Positions 27,550 to 35,288 of a stretch of DNA of 64,000 nt are shown piece after piece. The notes below the pieces were generated by a model. That model searched no databases and was not told the origin of the DNA. It worked only from the letters and a program-made list of their open reading frames with translations. The position numbers and the translations under genes are program-made. Within the stretch, counting starts at the first letter, position 1. Each line of letters begins with the position of its first letter. The DNA is from Streptomyces sp. Root431 (GTDB lineage Bacteria; Actinomycetota; Actinomycetes; Streptomycetales; Streptomycetaceae): the NCBI RefSeq assembly GCF_001426585.1, contig NZ_LMEI01000007.1, positions 312,227 through 376,226 of the forward strand, written 5' to 3'.

Positions 27550-28311
27550 TCAGGACAGGGAGCCGCCCGTGGCGTCGATCCAATGGCCCGTCACCCAGCG
27601 CGCGTCATCGGAGGCCAGGAAGGCCACCACGTCCGCTATCTCCGCCGGCGTCCCGACCCCGCCGAGCGCCGACATCGCCGCCGCCCCCGCCCAGGCCTGC
27701 TCGTCGCCCCGCAGCCAGCCGGCGTTGATGTCCGTGTCCACGATCCCCGGCGCCACCGCGTTGACCGTGATCCGCCGGGGCCCGAGGACCTTCGAGAGGT
27801 CCCGGGTGAAGACGTCCAGCGCGGCCTTCGACATCGAGTAGGCGATCAGGTCCGGCATGACGGCCGCCTTGGTCAGGCCGGTCGACACGTTGATGATCCG
27901 GCCGCCGTCCCGGAGCCGCTCCGCGCCCAGTTGTGCGAGGAAGAACGGCGCCTTGGTGTTGACGGCGAAGACCCGGTCGTACTCCTCGTCGTCGAGGGTC
28001 GCGAACGGCTTCGACGCCGCGATCCCCGCGTTGTTCACCAGGATGTCCAGGCCGCCGTCCCCGCCGACGGCCGCGTCGAACGCCTCCCACAGGGCCGCCG
28101 CGTCCCCCGGCACCCCCAGCTCCTGCCCGATCGCGAAGGCCTCGCCGCCGGCCGCCTCGATCGCCGTGACGGTCTCCTTCGCCGCGGTCTCGTTGCTCCC
28201 GTAGTGCACGGCGACCCGCGCGCCCTCGCGGCCCAGCCGCTCGGCGATGCCCCGCCCGATGCCCCGGCTGCCGCCCGTGACCAGTGCCGTCCTGCCTGCG
28301 AGCACGCCCAT
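27550..28311 (-). CDS. Short-chain dehydrogenase/reductase (SDR)
   Basis: A 253-residue classical SDR. Cofactor motif TGGSRGIGRGI (residues 12-22), NNAG near 92, catalytic Ser in NVSTGL and Tyr-x-x-x-Lys in AYSMSK, ending with WVTGHWIDATGG. It uses NAD(P)H; the basic residues after the glycine motif are not diagnostic and the substrate is unknown. It is divergent from a TetR gene, a common arrangement where the regulator controls the enzyme. Confidence 0.9.
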   Translation of the reverse strand: MGVLAGRTALVTGGSRGIGRGIAERLGREGARVAVHYGSNETAAKETVTAIEAAGGEAFAIGQELGVPGDAAALWEAFDAAVGGDGGLDILVNNAGIAASKPFATLDDEEYDRVFAVNTKAPFFLAQLGAERLRDGGRIINVSTGLTKAAVMPDLIAYSMSKAALDVFTRDLSKVLGPRRITVNAVAPGIVDTDINAGWLRGDEQAWAGAAAMSALGGVGTPAEIADVVAFLASDDARWVTGHWIDATGGSLS

Positions 28312-28395
28312 GGCGACGCCCCCCTTGTTTGTGTAGTGGTCGTTACGAAAAGACCGTACCCCACTTTTGCTAGCGTGCGCTATAGAATTCACTCC

Positions 28396-29061
28396 ATGGC
28401 GACGAGACAGCGCGGCCGGCCCCGCTCCTTCGACCGGCTCACGGCCCTGGAGCAGGCCACGATGGCCTTCTGGGAGCACGGCTACGAGACGACCTCCGTC
28501 TCCGACCTCACCCGCGCCATGGGCATCAGCGCACCCAGCCTCTACGCGGCGTTCGGCGACAAGAAGACGCTCTTCGAAGAGGTCGTCGAGGCGTACGCGG
28601 GGTCGTACGGGTCGTACGGCGGCCGCGCTTTCGCCGAGGAGCCGACGGCCCGCGGCGCCATCGGGCGCGTCCTGCGGGAGGCGGCGGAGCTCTTCACGGA
28701 GTCGGGTCACCCGCGCGGCTGCCTGATGATCTCCGCCGCGACCAACTGCTCGACCCCCGAGGTCGAGGAGGCCCTCCGGGCGCGCCGGGAGGCCAACCTG
28801 ACCTCCTTCGAGGCCCGGATCAGCAGGGGGATCGAGGCGGGGGAGCTGTCACCCGGCACCGACGCCCGCGCGCTCGCCCGCTTCAGCGGCGCCGTACTCC
28901 AGGGCATGTCCCAGCAGGCCCGCGACGGGGCGACTCGGGAGGATCTCGCGGCGATCGCGGAGTGGGCGATGCGGTCCTGGCCTGCGGAAACGACCCCGGC
29001 GATCACGCCAGGGGCGGCCCAGGAAACGGCCTCGGAAACACCCGCGGGCTACGGCGCCTGA
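28396..29061 (+). CDS. TetR-family regulator, divergent from the SDR gene
   Basis: 221 residues. Helix-turn-helix at 20-60 (TTSVSDLTRAMGISAPSLYAAFGDKKTLFEE). The C-terminal half (GHPRGCLMISAATNCSTPEVEEALRARREAN) is typical of regulators that sit beside SDR or other redox genes. The ATG at 28396 is preceded by an AT-rich stretch without a Shine-Dalgarno, so translation may be leaderless. Probable target: the 84-bp intergenic region with the SDR gene. Confidence 0.88.
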   Translation: MATRQRGRPRSFDRLTALEQATMAFWEHGYETTSVSDLTRAMGISAPSLYAAFGDKKTLFEEVVEAYAGSYGSYGGRAFAEEPTARGAIGRVLREAAELFTESGHPRGCLMISAATNCSTPEVEEALRARREANLTSFEARISRGIEAGELSPGTDARALARFSGAVLQGMSQQARDGATREDLAAIAEWAMRSWPAETTPAITPGAAQETASETPAGYGA

Positions 29062-29221
29062 CGGGACCCTCAACCCGTCCGGCACCGCAGCCCGGAGTTG
29101 CTCGGCCGGGGGTGTGCGGTCCCTCGGCCGTGTGGGAGGTCTCGACGCAGTCAGGGCAGAGAGCGTCGGGTACCTCGTTCCATCCTCCTGTGCGGGGAGG
29201 ATGGAGGCTTATAGCGTTCAT

Positions 29222-29237
29222 TGTGGACTAGACCATT
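29222..29237 (+). promoter_or_regulatory. Possible dre-like site upstream of the pdtaS-like kinase
   Basis: TGTGGACTAGACCATT agrees with the DasR consensus at 12 of 16 positions. It lies 109 bp before the kinase start, in a 284-bp gene-free interval that also holds a 9-bp hairpin (29180-29204). Confidence 0.4.
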
Positions 29238-29345
29238 CTTGTCTGTCCATCCACAGGAACGCGGTCCTTCCCGGCCCATCCTCCAACACGGACGCCCGGA
29301 GATCCAGGTTCACCGCCCCTGCAATTCCGCAGGTACCCTCGCACC

Positions 29346-30821
29346 GTGCCCTCCATGAACGACCTTGTGCGCCAGCACACAGCCCTGAGCGACTCCGACC
29401 TCGAGTGGCTCCACCTGCTGGTGTCGGAGTGGCAGCTGCTCTCCGACCTCTCCTTCGCCGACCTCGTCCTGTGGGTTCCGACCCTCGACGGCACGCGATA
29501 CGTCTCCGTCGCCCAGATGCGGCCCAACACCGGCCCCACCTCCTACCAGGACGACATGGTCGGCCACCTGGTGCCGCGCGGCCGCCGCCCCCTGCTCGAC
29601 GCCGCCCTCGACGAGGGCCGGATCGTCCGCGAGGGCGACCCCGAGTGGCGCGAGGAGGTCCCCGTACGGGTCGAGTCCATCCCCGTGCGCCGCGAGGGCC
29701 GGGTCCTCGGCGTCATCGCCCGCAACACCAACCTGCTCACCGTCCGCACGCCCTCGCGCCTGGAGCTCACCTACCTCCAGTCCGCCTCGGACCTCGCGCA
29801 GATGATCGCGGCCGGAACGTTTCCCTTCCCCGGCGAGCAGGTCGACATGGACTCCTCGCCGCGCGCCGGCGACGGCCTCGTCCGCCTGGACGCGGAGGGC
29901 GTCGTCCAGTACGCCTCGCCCAACGCCCTCTCCGCCTACCACCGGCTCGGGCTCGCCGCCGATCTCGTCGGCCAGCACCTCGGCCAGATCACCGCGGAGT
30001 TCGCCCCGTCCCGCGGCCCGGTCGACGAAGCCCTGGTCAAGCTGGCCTCCGGCTACGCGCCGCGCGAGTTCGAGGTCGAGGGCAACGGCGGAGTGATCCA
30101 GCTGCGGGCGATCCCGCTCAGCCCCAAGGGCACCCGGATCGGCTCGCTCGTCCTCCTCCGCGACGTCACCGAACTGCGCCGCCGAGAGCGCGAGTTGATC
30201 ACCAAGGACGCCACCATCCGGGAGATCCACCACCGGGTGAAGAACAACCTCCAGACGGTGGCCGCCCTGTTGCGCCTCCAGGCCCGCCGGATGGACTCCG
30301 ACCGCGGCCGCGAGGCGCTCAACGAGGCCGTGCGGCGCGTCGGTTCGATCGCCATCGTCCACGAGACGCTGTCTCAGAACCTGGACGAGCGCGTCGAGTT
30401 CGACGAGATCGCCGACCGGGTGATCGCGATGGTCGCCGAGATCTCCCCGGGCAAGGTCACCTGCCGGCGCAACGGCCGCTTCGGCATTCTCGACGCCGAG
30501 GTCGCGACCCCGCTCTCCATGGTCCTCACGGAGATCCTCCAGAACGCCCTGGAACACGCCTTCGCCCAGGGCGAGCAGGGCACCGTCGAGGTCACCGCCG
30601 TCCGAGGCGAGCCCCGCATGGACGCCCGGCTCCTGATCACGGTCCAGGACGACGGCCGCGGTCTGCCCGAGGGCTTCGACCCGCAGCGGGCCGGCAACCT
30701 CGGACTCCAGATCGTACGGACGCTGGTGGAGGGGGAGTTGGGCGGAACCTTCGACATGGTCCCCGGCGCCGAGCGCGGCACGAAGGTAATCCTCGACATC
30801 CCCGTACTGGCGCAGAAGTAA
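29346..30821 (+). CDS. pdtaS: Sensor histidine kinase, PdtaS-like (HisKA_2 type)
   Basis: 491 residues, soluble. A GAF-like domain (about 15-155), a PAS domain (170-280), then a HisKA_2 dimerisation helix with IREIHHRVKNNLQTVAALLRLQ (phosphoacceptor at His295/296) and an HATPase domain (ILQNALEHAF, QDDGRGLP, NLGLQIVRTLV). It resembles mycobacterial PdtaS, which phosphorylates an ANTAR-type RNA-binding antiterminator; no such partner is encoded nearby. The GTG at 29346 is six bases after TACCCT, so the transcript looks leaderless. Confidence 0.9.
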   Translation: MPSMNDLVRQHTALSDSDLEWLHLLVSEWQLLSDLSFADLVLWVPTLDGTRYVSVAQMRPNTGPTSYQDDMVGHLVPRGRRPLLDAALDEGRIVREGDPEWREEVPVRVESIPVRREGRVLGVIARNTNLLTVRTPSRLELTYLQSASDLAQMIAAGTFPFPGEQVDMDSSPRAGDGLVRLDAEGVVQYASPNALSAYHRLGLAADLVGQHLGQITAEFAPSRGPVDEALVKLASGYAPREFEVEGNGGVIQLRAIPLSPKGTRIGSLVLLRDVTELRRRERELITKDATIREIHHRVKNNLQTVAALLRLQARRMDSDRGREALNEAVRRVGSIAIVHETLSQNLDERVEFDEIADRVIAMVAEISPGKVTCRRNGRFGILDAEVATPLSMVLTEILQNALEHAFAQGEQGTVEVTAVRGEPRMDARLLITVQDDGRGLPEGFDPQRAGNLGLQIVRTLVEGELGGTFDMVPGAERGTKVILDIPVLAQK

Positions 30822-30845
30822 GCAGAGGCAAGGCGAACACAGCAG

Positions 30846-30880
30846 CGAGCCCCGGACCGAGGAAATCGGTCCGGGGCTCG
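30846..30880. terminator. Bidirectional terminator between pdtaS-like gene and wblE
   Basis: A perfect 15-bp stem (30846-30860 with 30866-30880) and a GGAAA loop between convergent genes. Confidence 0.9.
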
Positions 30881-30972
30881 AATGCTGTGGGTTACTGCTG
30901 CGCGCTGCGACTCGAGGGCGGTGATTGCATACGCGATGTATGCGCCGCTGGCCTCAGGCTTTCGGCGGGGTG

Positions 30973-31230
30973 TCAGGCGGTAGCGTTACGCGCCCGGTTG
31001 CGAGCGGCACGGCGCTTCATTGCGCGGCGCTCGTCCTCGCTGAGGCCACCCCAGACGCCGGAGTCCTGGCCGGACTCGAGCGCCCACTGCAGGCACTGCT
31101 CCATGACGGGGCAGCGGCGGCAGACGGCCTTGGCTTCCTCGATCTGCAGCAGCGCAGGACCGGTGTTGCCGATGGGGAAGAACAGCTCGGGGTCTTCCTC
31201 ACGACAAACGGCGTTGTGACGCCAGTCCAT
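30973..31230 (-). CDS. wblE: WhiB-like iron-sulfur regulator WblE (WhiB1 type)
   Basis: 85 residues. Four cysteines in the Wbl pattern (Cys9, Cys37, Cys40, Cys46) bind a [4Fe-4S] cluster; the GVWGG turn (58-62) and basic tail (RRAMKRRAARNRARN) follow. The family works through contact with the principal sigma factor and responds to nitric oxide or redox state. Size and sequence fit WblE/WhiB1. A 318-bp leader region suggests complex control. Confidence 0.95.
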   Translation of the reverse strand: MDWRHNAVCREEDPELFFPIGNTGPALLQIEEAKAVCRRCPVMEQCLQWALESGQDSGVWGGLSEDERRAMKRRAARNRARNATA

Positions 31231-31548
31231 GGCTGCTACCTCTCTAAGGTGTTACAAGCTGGTTGCTTGTGAATGTGAACGCTTTCACGAATCCCCCCGT
31301 AAGTGAAGGGCCGACTGCCAGATGAACTGGTGTGGTCCTGGTGTTAAGGAGGGGTTCTGACTCTCACTGGAGGCCGGTGTTGCGGGCCGTCCCGATCGCC
31401 AAGAAGAGACTCGCAAACCTCGGACGGGGATACAACCCCTTCCGGAAAGTTTTTTTTGATTCCTCGGTGTCGACTAGGTCACAGCCGTACTTCTAAGGGG
31501 TGGATGCCAGCCTAAACGTTCGAGTGAAAGGACTTTGGGCCCTTCCAC
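31231..31548. other. Gene-free region upstream of wblE
   Basis: 318 bp without a supported gene. It holds the wblE promoters (minus strand), a palindrome GTGAACGCTTTCAC at 31275-31288 close to the start, and a T8 tract at 31450-31457 (A8 on the wblE strand), very unusual for this GC content. The plausible Shine-Dalgarno is AGAGAGG just before the ATG. Confidence 0.6.
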
Positions 31549-32517
31549 TCACACAATCACACGCAGTGCACGGCGAACGCCTGTGAACGTCACGCTCGTA
31601 CGCAGTCCGAGGTGGTCTCCGTCCATCTGAAGGGGGAGCGGAACCTTGGAATGCAAGGTGAAGTCGGTCAGGTCGTGCAGAGTCACGGCGTGCTTGCCGC
31701 GGGGCCCTCGTTCCGGCGTGGAAGTGAGCAGCTGGGTGGCGTAGCGGGCCACCGCGGGGGTGGAGAGACGGCTCAGTCCGAGCACGTCGAGAGCTGTTTC
31801 GAAGGACGCCTCCGGGGACGCGTACACCGGACGATTGCCCAGGTAGGTCCAGGGGGAGGTGTTGCAGATTATGGAGAGGACGAGGTCCTCGACCGGCTCC
31901 GCGCCGGGGCGCTCCAGGGTGATCGTGCCGTGCCGCCGGTTCGGTTCCTCCAGGAACTGGCGGAACACCTGGCGCAGATAAAGGGCGTGCGTGGATCTCT
32001 TTCCGCGTTCCCTCTGCTGTTCGACCCGGCCGATGACGCTCGCGTCGAATCCGAGGCCGGCGCAGAAGGTGAACCAGCGCGACGGCACCCCTTCGTCCTC
32101 GGTGCCCGGCGTCCCGGCCGCAAGCCCGAGGCTCACTGTGCGTGCCCGCCGCTCACGCAACGCGTCGAGCAGGGCGCCGGTCGCCTCCACGGCGTCGTTC
32201 GGCAGTCCGAGCGCGCGGGCGAAGACATTGGTCGAGCCGCCGGGGACGACCGCGAGACCCGGAAGCCGGTCCGGATCGGGCCCGTCGTGCAGCAGTCCGT
32301 TGACGACCTCGTTGACCGTGCCGTCGCCGCCGAGGGCCACGACCAGATCGATGGTGCCCGAGTCGGCGGCGCGCCGTCCCAGGTCGCGTGCGTGCCCGCG
32401 GTACTCGGTGGTGACCGCCTCCAGCTTCATCTCGCTCGCCAGCGCGTGGATGAGCACGTCACGGGTGCGGGCACTGGTGGTGGTGGCTGCCGGATTGACC
32501 ACGAGAAGTGCGCGCAT
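31549..32517 (-). CDS. Diacylglycerol-kinase-family lipid kinase
   Basis: 322 residues. The DAGK catalytic domain carries the ATP loop VNPAATTTSAR at the N-terminus and VVALGGDGTVNEVVNGLL near residue 53, followed by VVPGGSTNVFARALGLP. The C-terminal half fits the YegS/DgkB-type fold. It phosphorylates a lipid such as diacylglycerol or a ceramide-like substrate at the membrane; the exact lipid is unknown. The ATG at 32517 is seven bases after TACGCT, suggesting a leaderless transcript. Confidence 0.9.
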   Translation of the reverse strand: MRALLVVNPAATTTSARTRDVLIHALASEMKLEAVTTEYRGHARDLGRRAADSGTIDLVVALGGDGTVNEVVNGLLHDGPDPDRLPGLAVVPGGSTNVFARALGLPNDAVEATGALLDALRERRARTVSLGLAAGTPGTEDEGVPSRWFTFCAGLGFDASVIGRVEQQRERGKRSTHALYLRQVFRQFLEEPNRRHGTITLERPGAEPVEDLVLSIICNTSPWTYLGNRPVYASPEASFETALDVLGLSRLSTPAVARYATQLLTSTPERGPRGKHAVTLHDLTDFTLHSKVPLPLQMDGDHLGLRTSVTFTGVRRALRVIV

Positions 32518-32651
32518 GTTCGCCAGCGTACCTACCCGGCGGTACCGATCCCAGCCCAGGCCCACCCGTCGGACACCCCACGGGGCTCGGGCGGGGGACC
32601 GCTCCACCCGGCCCGCCCGGCCCGGCGGGTGCCCCGGTTACCCTGCCCTTT

Positions 32652-33077
32652 ATGAGCAGCAGCAGTACGGAGCAGACCTCCCGCCCCACCCGCCTCGCCG
32701 CCGCGGCGGCCGTGGCCGGCATCGAGGCCCTCGGGCTCCTCGCCGGCGGCGTGTACATGCTGGTGAAGGCCCTCACGGACGGGACCGGCGACCTCACGGG
32801 CGCCCTGACCGGCGCTGTGACGCTCGTCGCACTCGGCCTGATCCCGCTCGCCGCCGCCCGCGGGCTGTGGCTGCGCCGCTCCTGGAGCCGCGGCCCGGCC
32901 GTCGTCACCCAGATCCTGGCCCTGCCGGTCGCCTGGCAGATGCTCCAGGCGAACAGCGCGCTGATCCCGGCCGGTGTCGTCCTCGGCGCGCTCGCCGTCA
33001 CCGGGCTCGTCCTCCTGGTGAACCCGGCCACGACCGAGGCGCTCGGCATCCGGCGCCCCGGTCAGGACACTCCGTAG
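32652..33077 (+). CDS. Small integral membrane protein, unknown function
   Basis: 141 residues with four hydrophobic helices (about 14-38, 50-70, 83-98, 104-122) and a short polar N-terminus (MSSSSTEQTSRP). No domain recognised. TACCCT lies seven bases before the ATG, again leaderless-like. Divergent from the lipid-kinase gene. Confidence 0.75.
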   Translation: MSSSSTEQTSRPTRLAAAAAVAGIEALGLLAGGVYMLVKALTDGTGDLTGALTGAVTLVALGLIPLAAARGLWLRRSWSRGPAVVTQILALPVAWQMLQANSALIPAGVVLGALAVTGLVLLVNPATTEALGIRRPGQDTP

Positions 33078-33095
33078 ACAACCCGCAGAGGGTTC

Positions 33096-34166
33096 CTACT
33101 CCTCGACGAGAAGCTTCTCCCGCAGCGATGCCAGGGTCCGAGCCAGCAGCCGGGACACGTGCATCTGGGAGATGCCGACCTCCTGCGCGATCTGCGACTG
33201 GGTCATGTTCCCGAAGAAACGCAGCAGCAGGATCCGCTTCTCCCGGGGCGGCAGGTCCTCCAGGAGCGGCTTGAGCGACTCGCGGTACTCGACGCCCTCC
33301 AGGGCCTCGTCCTCCGCGCCCAGCGTGTCCGCGACGGCCGGCGACTCGTCGTCCGTGTCGGGGACGTCCAGGGAGAGCGTCGAGTAGGCGTTCGCCGACT
33401 CCAGACCCTCCAGGACCTCCTCCTCCGAGATCCCGAGCCGCTCGGCCAGCTCGTGCACCGTCGGGGAGCGGCCGTGCTGCTGGGAGAGCTCGGCCGTCGC
33501 CGTGGTCAGCGAGAGCCGCAGCTCCTGGAGGCGGCGCGGCACGCGGACCGCCCAGCCCTTGTCGCGGAAGTGGCGCTTGATCTCGCCGACGACCGTCGGG
33601 GTCGCGTACGTCGAGAACTCGACCCCGCGCTCCGGGTCGAACCGGTCGACCGACTTGATCAGGCCGATCGTCGCCACCTGTGTCAGGTCGTCCAGCGGCT
33701 CGCCGCGGTTGCGGAAGCGCCGGGCCAGGTGCTCCACCAGCGGCAGGTGCATCCGGACCAGCCGGTTGCGGAGCTCCGCCTTCTCCGGGGAGCCCTCCGG
33801 CAGCTCGCGCAGCTCGATGAAGAGGGCGCGGGCGCCGCTCCGGTCGTTCGGGGCGGGGACGGTGTGGGTCTCCGGGGCCTCGTCCGGCTCGTCAGCCTCG
33901 TCAGCCTCGTCCGCCTTGGCCTCCTCGGCGCTCGGCAGGCCCGAAGAAGTCCCGGCGGTCTCGGAGACCTCGGAGGCCCCGGCGACCTCGGTGGCCCCGG
34001 CGACCTCGGAGGTCCCGGCCGTCGGCGAGACCTCCGGGAGGCCGGGTGTCTCGGGAACCTGGTGGTGCTGCTCGTGCTCGCTCATCTGGTCCGCCTGCTC
34101 CGTAGCGACCTCATGCGGCCGCGCCTGCTGCTCAGGGATGCCGGCCGTCGCGTCCCCGCTCCTCAC
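33096..34166 (-). CDS. sigH: SigB/SigF-family stress sigma factor (SigH-like)
   Basis: 356 residues. Conserved regions: 2 (NRLVRMHLPLVEHLARRF, DLTQVATIGLIKSVDRFDPERGVEFSTYATPTVVGEIKRHFRD), 3 and 4 (LPPREKRILLLRFFGNMTQSQIAQEVGISQMHVSRLLARTLASLR). The first 100 residues are acidic and repetitive, and contain an internal Met start (MSEHEQHH), consistent with the multiple isoforms reported for S. coelicolor SigH in osmotic stress and development. It is translationally coupled (GTGA) to the anti-sigma gene upstream. Confidence 0.92.
   Translation of the reverse strand: MRSGDATAGIPEQQARPHEVATEQADQMSEHEQHHQVPETPGLPEVSPTAGTSEVAGATEVAGASEVSETAGTSSGLPSAEEAKADEADEADEPDEAPETHTVPAPNDRSGARALFIELRELPEGSPEKAELRNRLVRMHLPLVEHLARRFRNRGEPLDDLTQVATIGLIKSVDRFDPERGVEFSTYATPTVVGEIKRHFRDKGWAVRVPRRLQELRLSLTTATAELSQQHGRSPTVHELAERLGISEEEVLEGLESANAYSTLSLDVPDTDDESPAVADTLGAEDEALEGVEYRESLKPLLEDLPPREKRILLLRFFGNMTQSQIAQEVGISQMHVSRLLARTLASLREKLLVEE
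33966..34019 (-). repeat. Three 18-bp tandem repeats in the sigH N-terminal coding region
   Basis: Units 33966-33983, 33984-34001 and 34002-34019 differ by one or two bases and encode the A-G-x-S/T-E-V pattern in the sigma factor's N-terminal extension. Confidence 0.88.
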
Positions 34167-34576
34167 GCCGGGCCTGGCCCCGCGCCGCGCTGTTTGTACA
34201 GGCTGATCGAGACCGTACGGTCATCGGCCACCGACGATTCCACCTTCCCGGCCAGCGCCGACAGCACCGTCCAGGCGAAGGTGTCACGCTCCGGCGCCCG
34301 GCCGTCGGTCGTCGGGGCGGAGACCGTCACGTCCAGCGAGTCGTCGACCAGCCGGAAGACGCAGCTGAGGACGGACCCCGGCACGGCCTGCTGGAGCAGG
34401 ATCGCGCAGGCCTCGTCGACGGCGATCCGCAAGTCCTCGATCTCGTCGAGGGTGAAGTCCAAGCGCGCCGCGAGGCCGGCCGTGGCCGTTCGCAGCACGG
34501 ACAGATAGGCACCCGCAGCGGGCAGCCGGACTTCCACGAAGTCCTGGGTCCCGGGCTCGCCTGTGATCTGGGACAC
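34163..34576 (-). CDS. Anti-sigma factor, RsbW-type kinase (UshX/RshA-like)
   Basis: 137 residues, a single GHKL/HATPase domain: DEIEDLRIAVDEACAILLQQA carries the N-box. It binds the SigH-like factor encoded next to it and normally phosphorylates an anti-anti-sigma factor, which is not in this window. The GTG at 34576 is chosen because GGAGG ends five bases upstream; the longer TTG start would include that site. The final G-box region is degenerate, as usual for short RsbW proteins. Confidence 0.9.
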   Translation of the reverse strand: MSQITGEPGTQDFVEVRLPAAGAYLSVLRTATAGLAARLDFTLDEIEDLRIAVDEACAILLQQAVPGSVLSCVFRLVDDSLDVTVSAPTTDGRAPERDTFAWTVLSALAGKVESSVADDRTVSISLYKQRGAGPGPA

Positions 34577-34988
34577 CCTCACCTCCAAGGTGGCACAAGC
34601 TCATTCGGGGTCCGGGGGGAGAGGCCCCGAACCGGGCGGTGCGCAGGGGGCTGCGCAGTCCGCCGTGACGCTATCGCGATCCGTCCCGCCGTGTCGCCGT
34701 GAGCCCCCGAGGCCCCCGATCATGCTCGTCACCCATGGTAGGCCCATGGGTGCGGACAGTGGGTAGGGGTCTGCGGGGAGTGAAAACGAGCGACGGGCGG
34801 AGGGATGACGTACCCAACCGGGAAGCCGTCGAACCACCGGAAGGGCCACCGGAAGGGCCACCGGTAGAGCCGCAGGAAGGGCGCCGCCGGAAGAGCCGCC
34901 GGAAGAGCCGCCGGAAGAGCCTCCGGAACGGCTGCCGGTACGGATGCCGGTACGGCTGCCGGAGGGCTGCCGTACCGAGCGACGGCCG
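34577..34988. other. Gene-free region between the sigH locus and the UBP gene, with repeats
   Basis: 412 bp with no supported gene. It must contain the promoter of the anti-sigma/sigma operon (minus strand), though no confident SigH-type promoter could be read. It has a palindrome ACCCATGG-N4-CCATGGGT at 34731-34750 and a block of 12-bp repeats toward the UBP end. Confidence 0.6.
34837..34970. repeat. Block of about eleven 12-bp tandem repeats
   Basis: Units of type CCGGAAGRGCCR and, further on, CCGGWACGGMTG run in register except for one 14-bp unit near 34873. It lies just beyond the UBP stop codon on the minus strand. Every frame through it stays open because the period is a multiple of three. 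Confidence 0.85.
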
Positions 34989-35249
34989 TCAGACGATCGA
35001 GCCGTCCACGAAGCACCACCGCCAGGCCTCGCCCGGCTCGAAGGTCCGCATCACCGGGTGCCCGGTGGAGGAGAAGTGCCCCGTCGCGTGCCGCCCCGCC
35101 GACGAGTCGCAGCAGCCGACGTGCCCGCAGGTCAGACAGAGCCGCAGCTGGACCGGGTGCGTCCCGTCCGCCAGGCACTCGGGACAGGTCTCGGCCAGCG
35201 CCGCCGGTTCGGGGCGCGGCATTTCGGCAACGTGCGGGCACTCGCTCAT
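34989..35249 (-). CDS. UBP-type zinc-finger protein
   Basis: 86 residues consisting of one UBP (BUZ) zinc finger. Ligand candidates in order: C4 and H6 (CPH), C22 and C25 (CPEC), C38 and C41 (CLTC), C46, then the His-rich ATGHFSSTGHPV. In eukaryotes this fold binds the free C-terminus of ubiquitin; bacterial stand-alone copies have no settled role. Divergent from a Na+/H+ antiporter gene, with only 39 bp between the starts. Confidence 0.88.
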   Translation of the reverse strand: MSECPHVAEMPRPEPAALAETCPECLADGTHPVQLRLCLTCGHVGCCDSSAGRHATGHFSSTGHPVMRTFEPGEAWRWCFVDGSIV

Positions 35250-35288
35250 GATGGCCAGGTTACGTTGCGCCACGAGACGGGGACGGGC

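Noticed and set aside
31275..31288. Cyclic-AMP receptor (Crp) site
   Set aside because: GTGAACGCTTTCAC has the half-site flavour but the spacing does not match the GTGN6CAC-type Crp pattern well enough.
31450..31457. Intrinsic terminator with T8 tract on the plus strand
   Set aside because: No adequate GC stem precedes the T run; only the short palindrome TTCCGGAA is next to it, and no plus-strand gene ends there.
34837..34970. CRISPR array
   Set aside because: The repeats are 12 bp, contiguous and without spacers, and no cas genes are present.
34729..35241. Minus-strand frame carrying LPAALPAALPAAP-type peptide repeats
   Set aside because: This is the 12-bp repeat read in one frame; it conflicts with the UBP zinc-finger gene and has no independent start signal.
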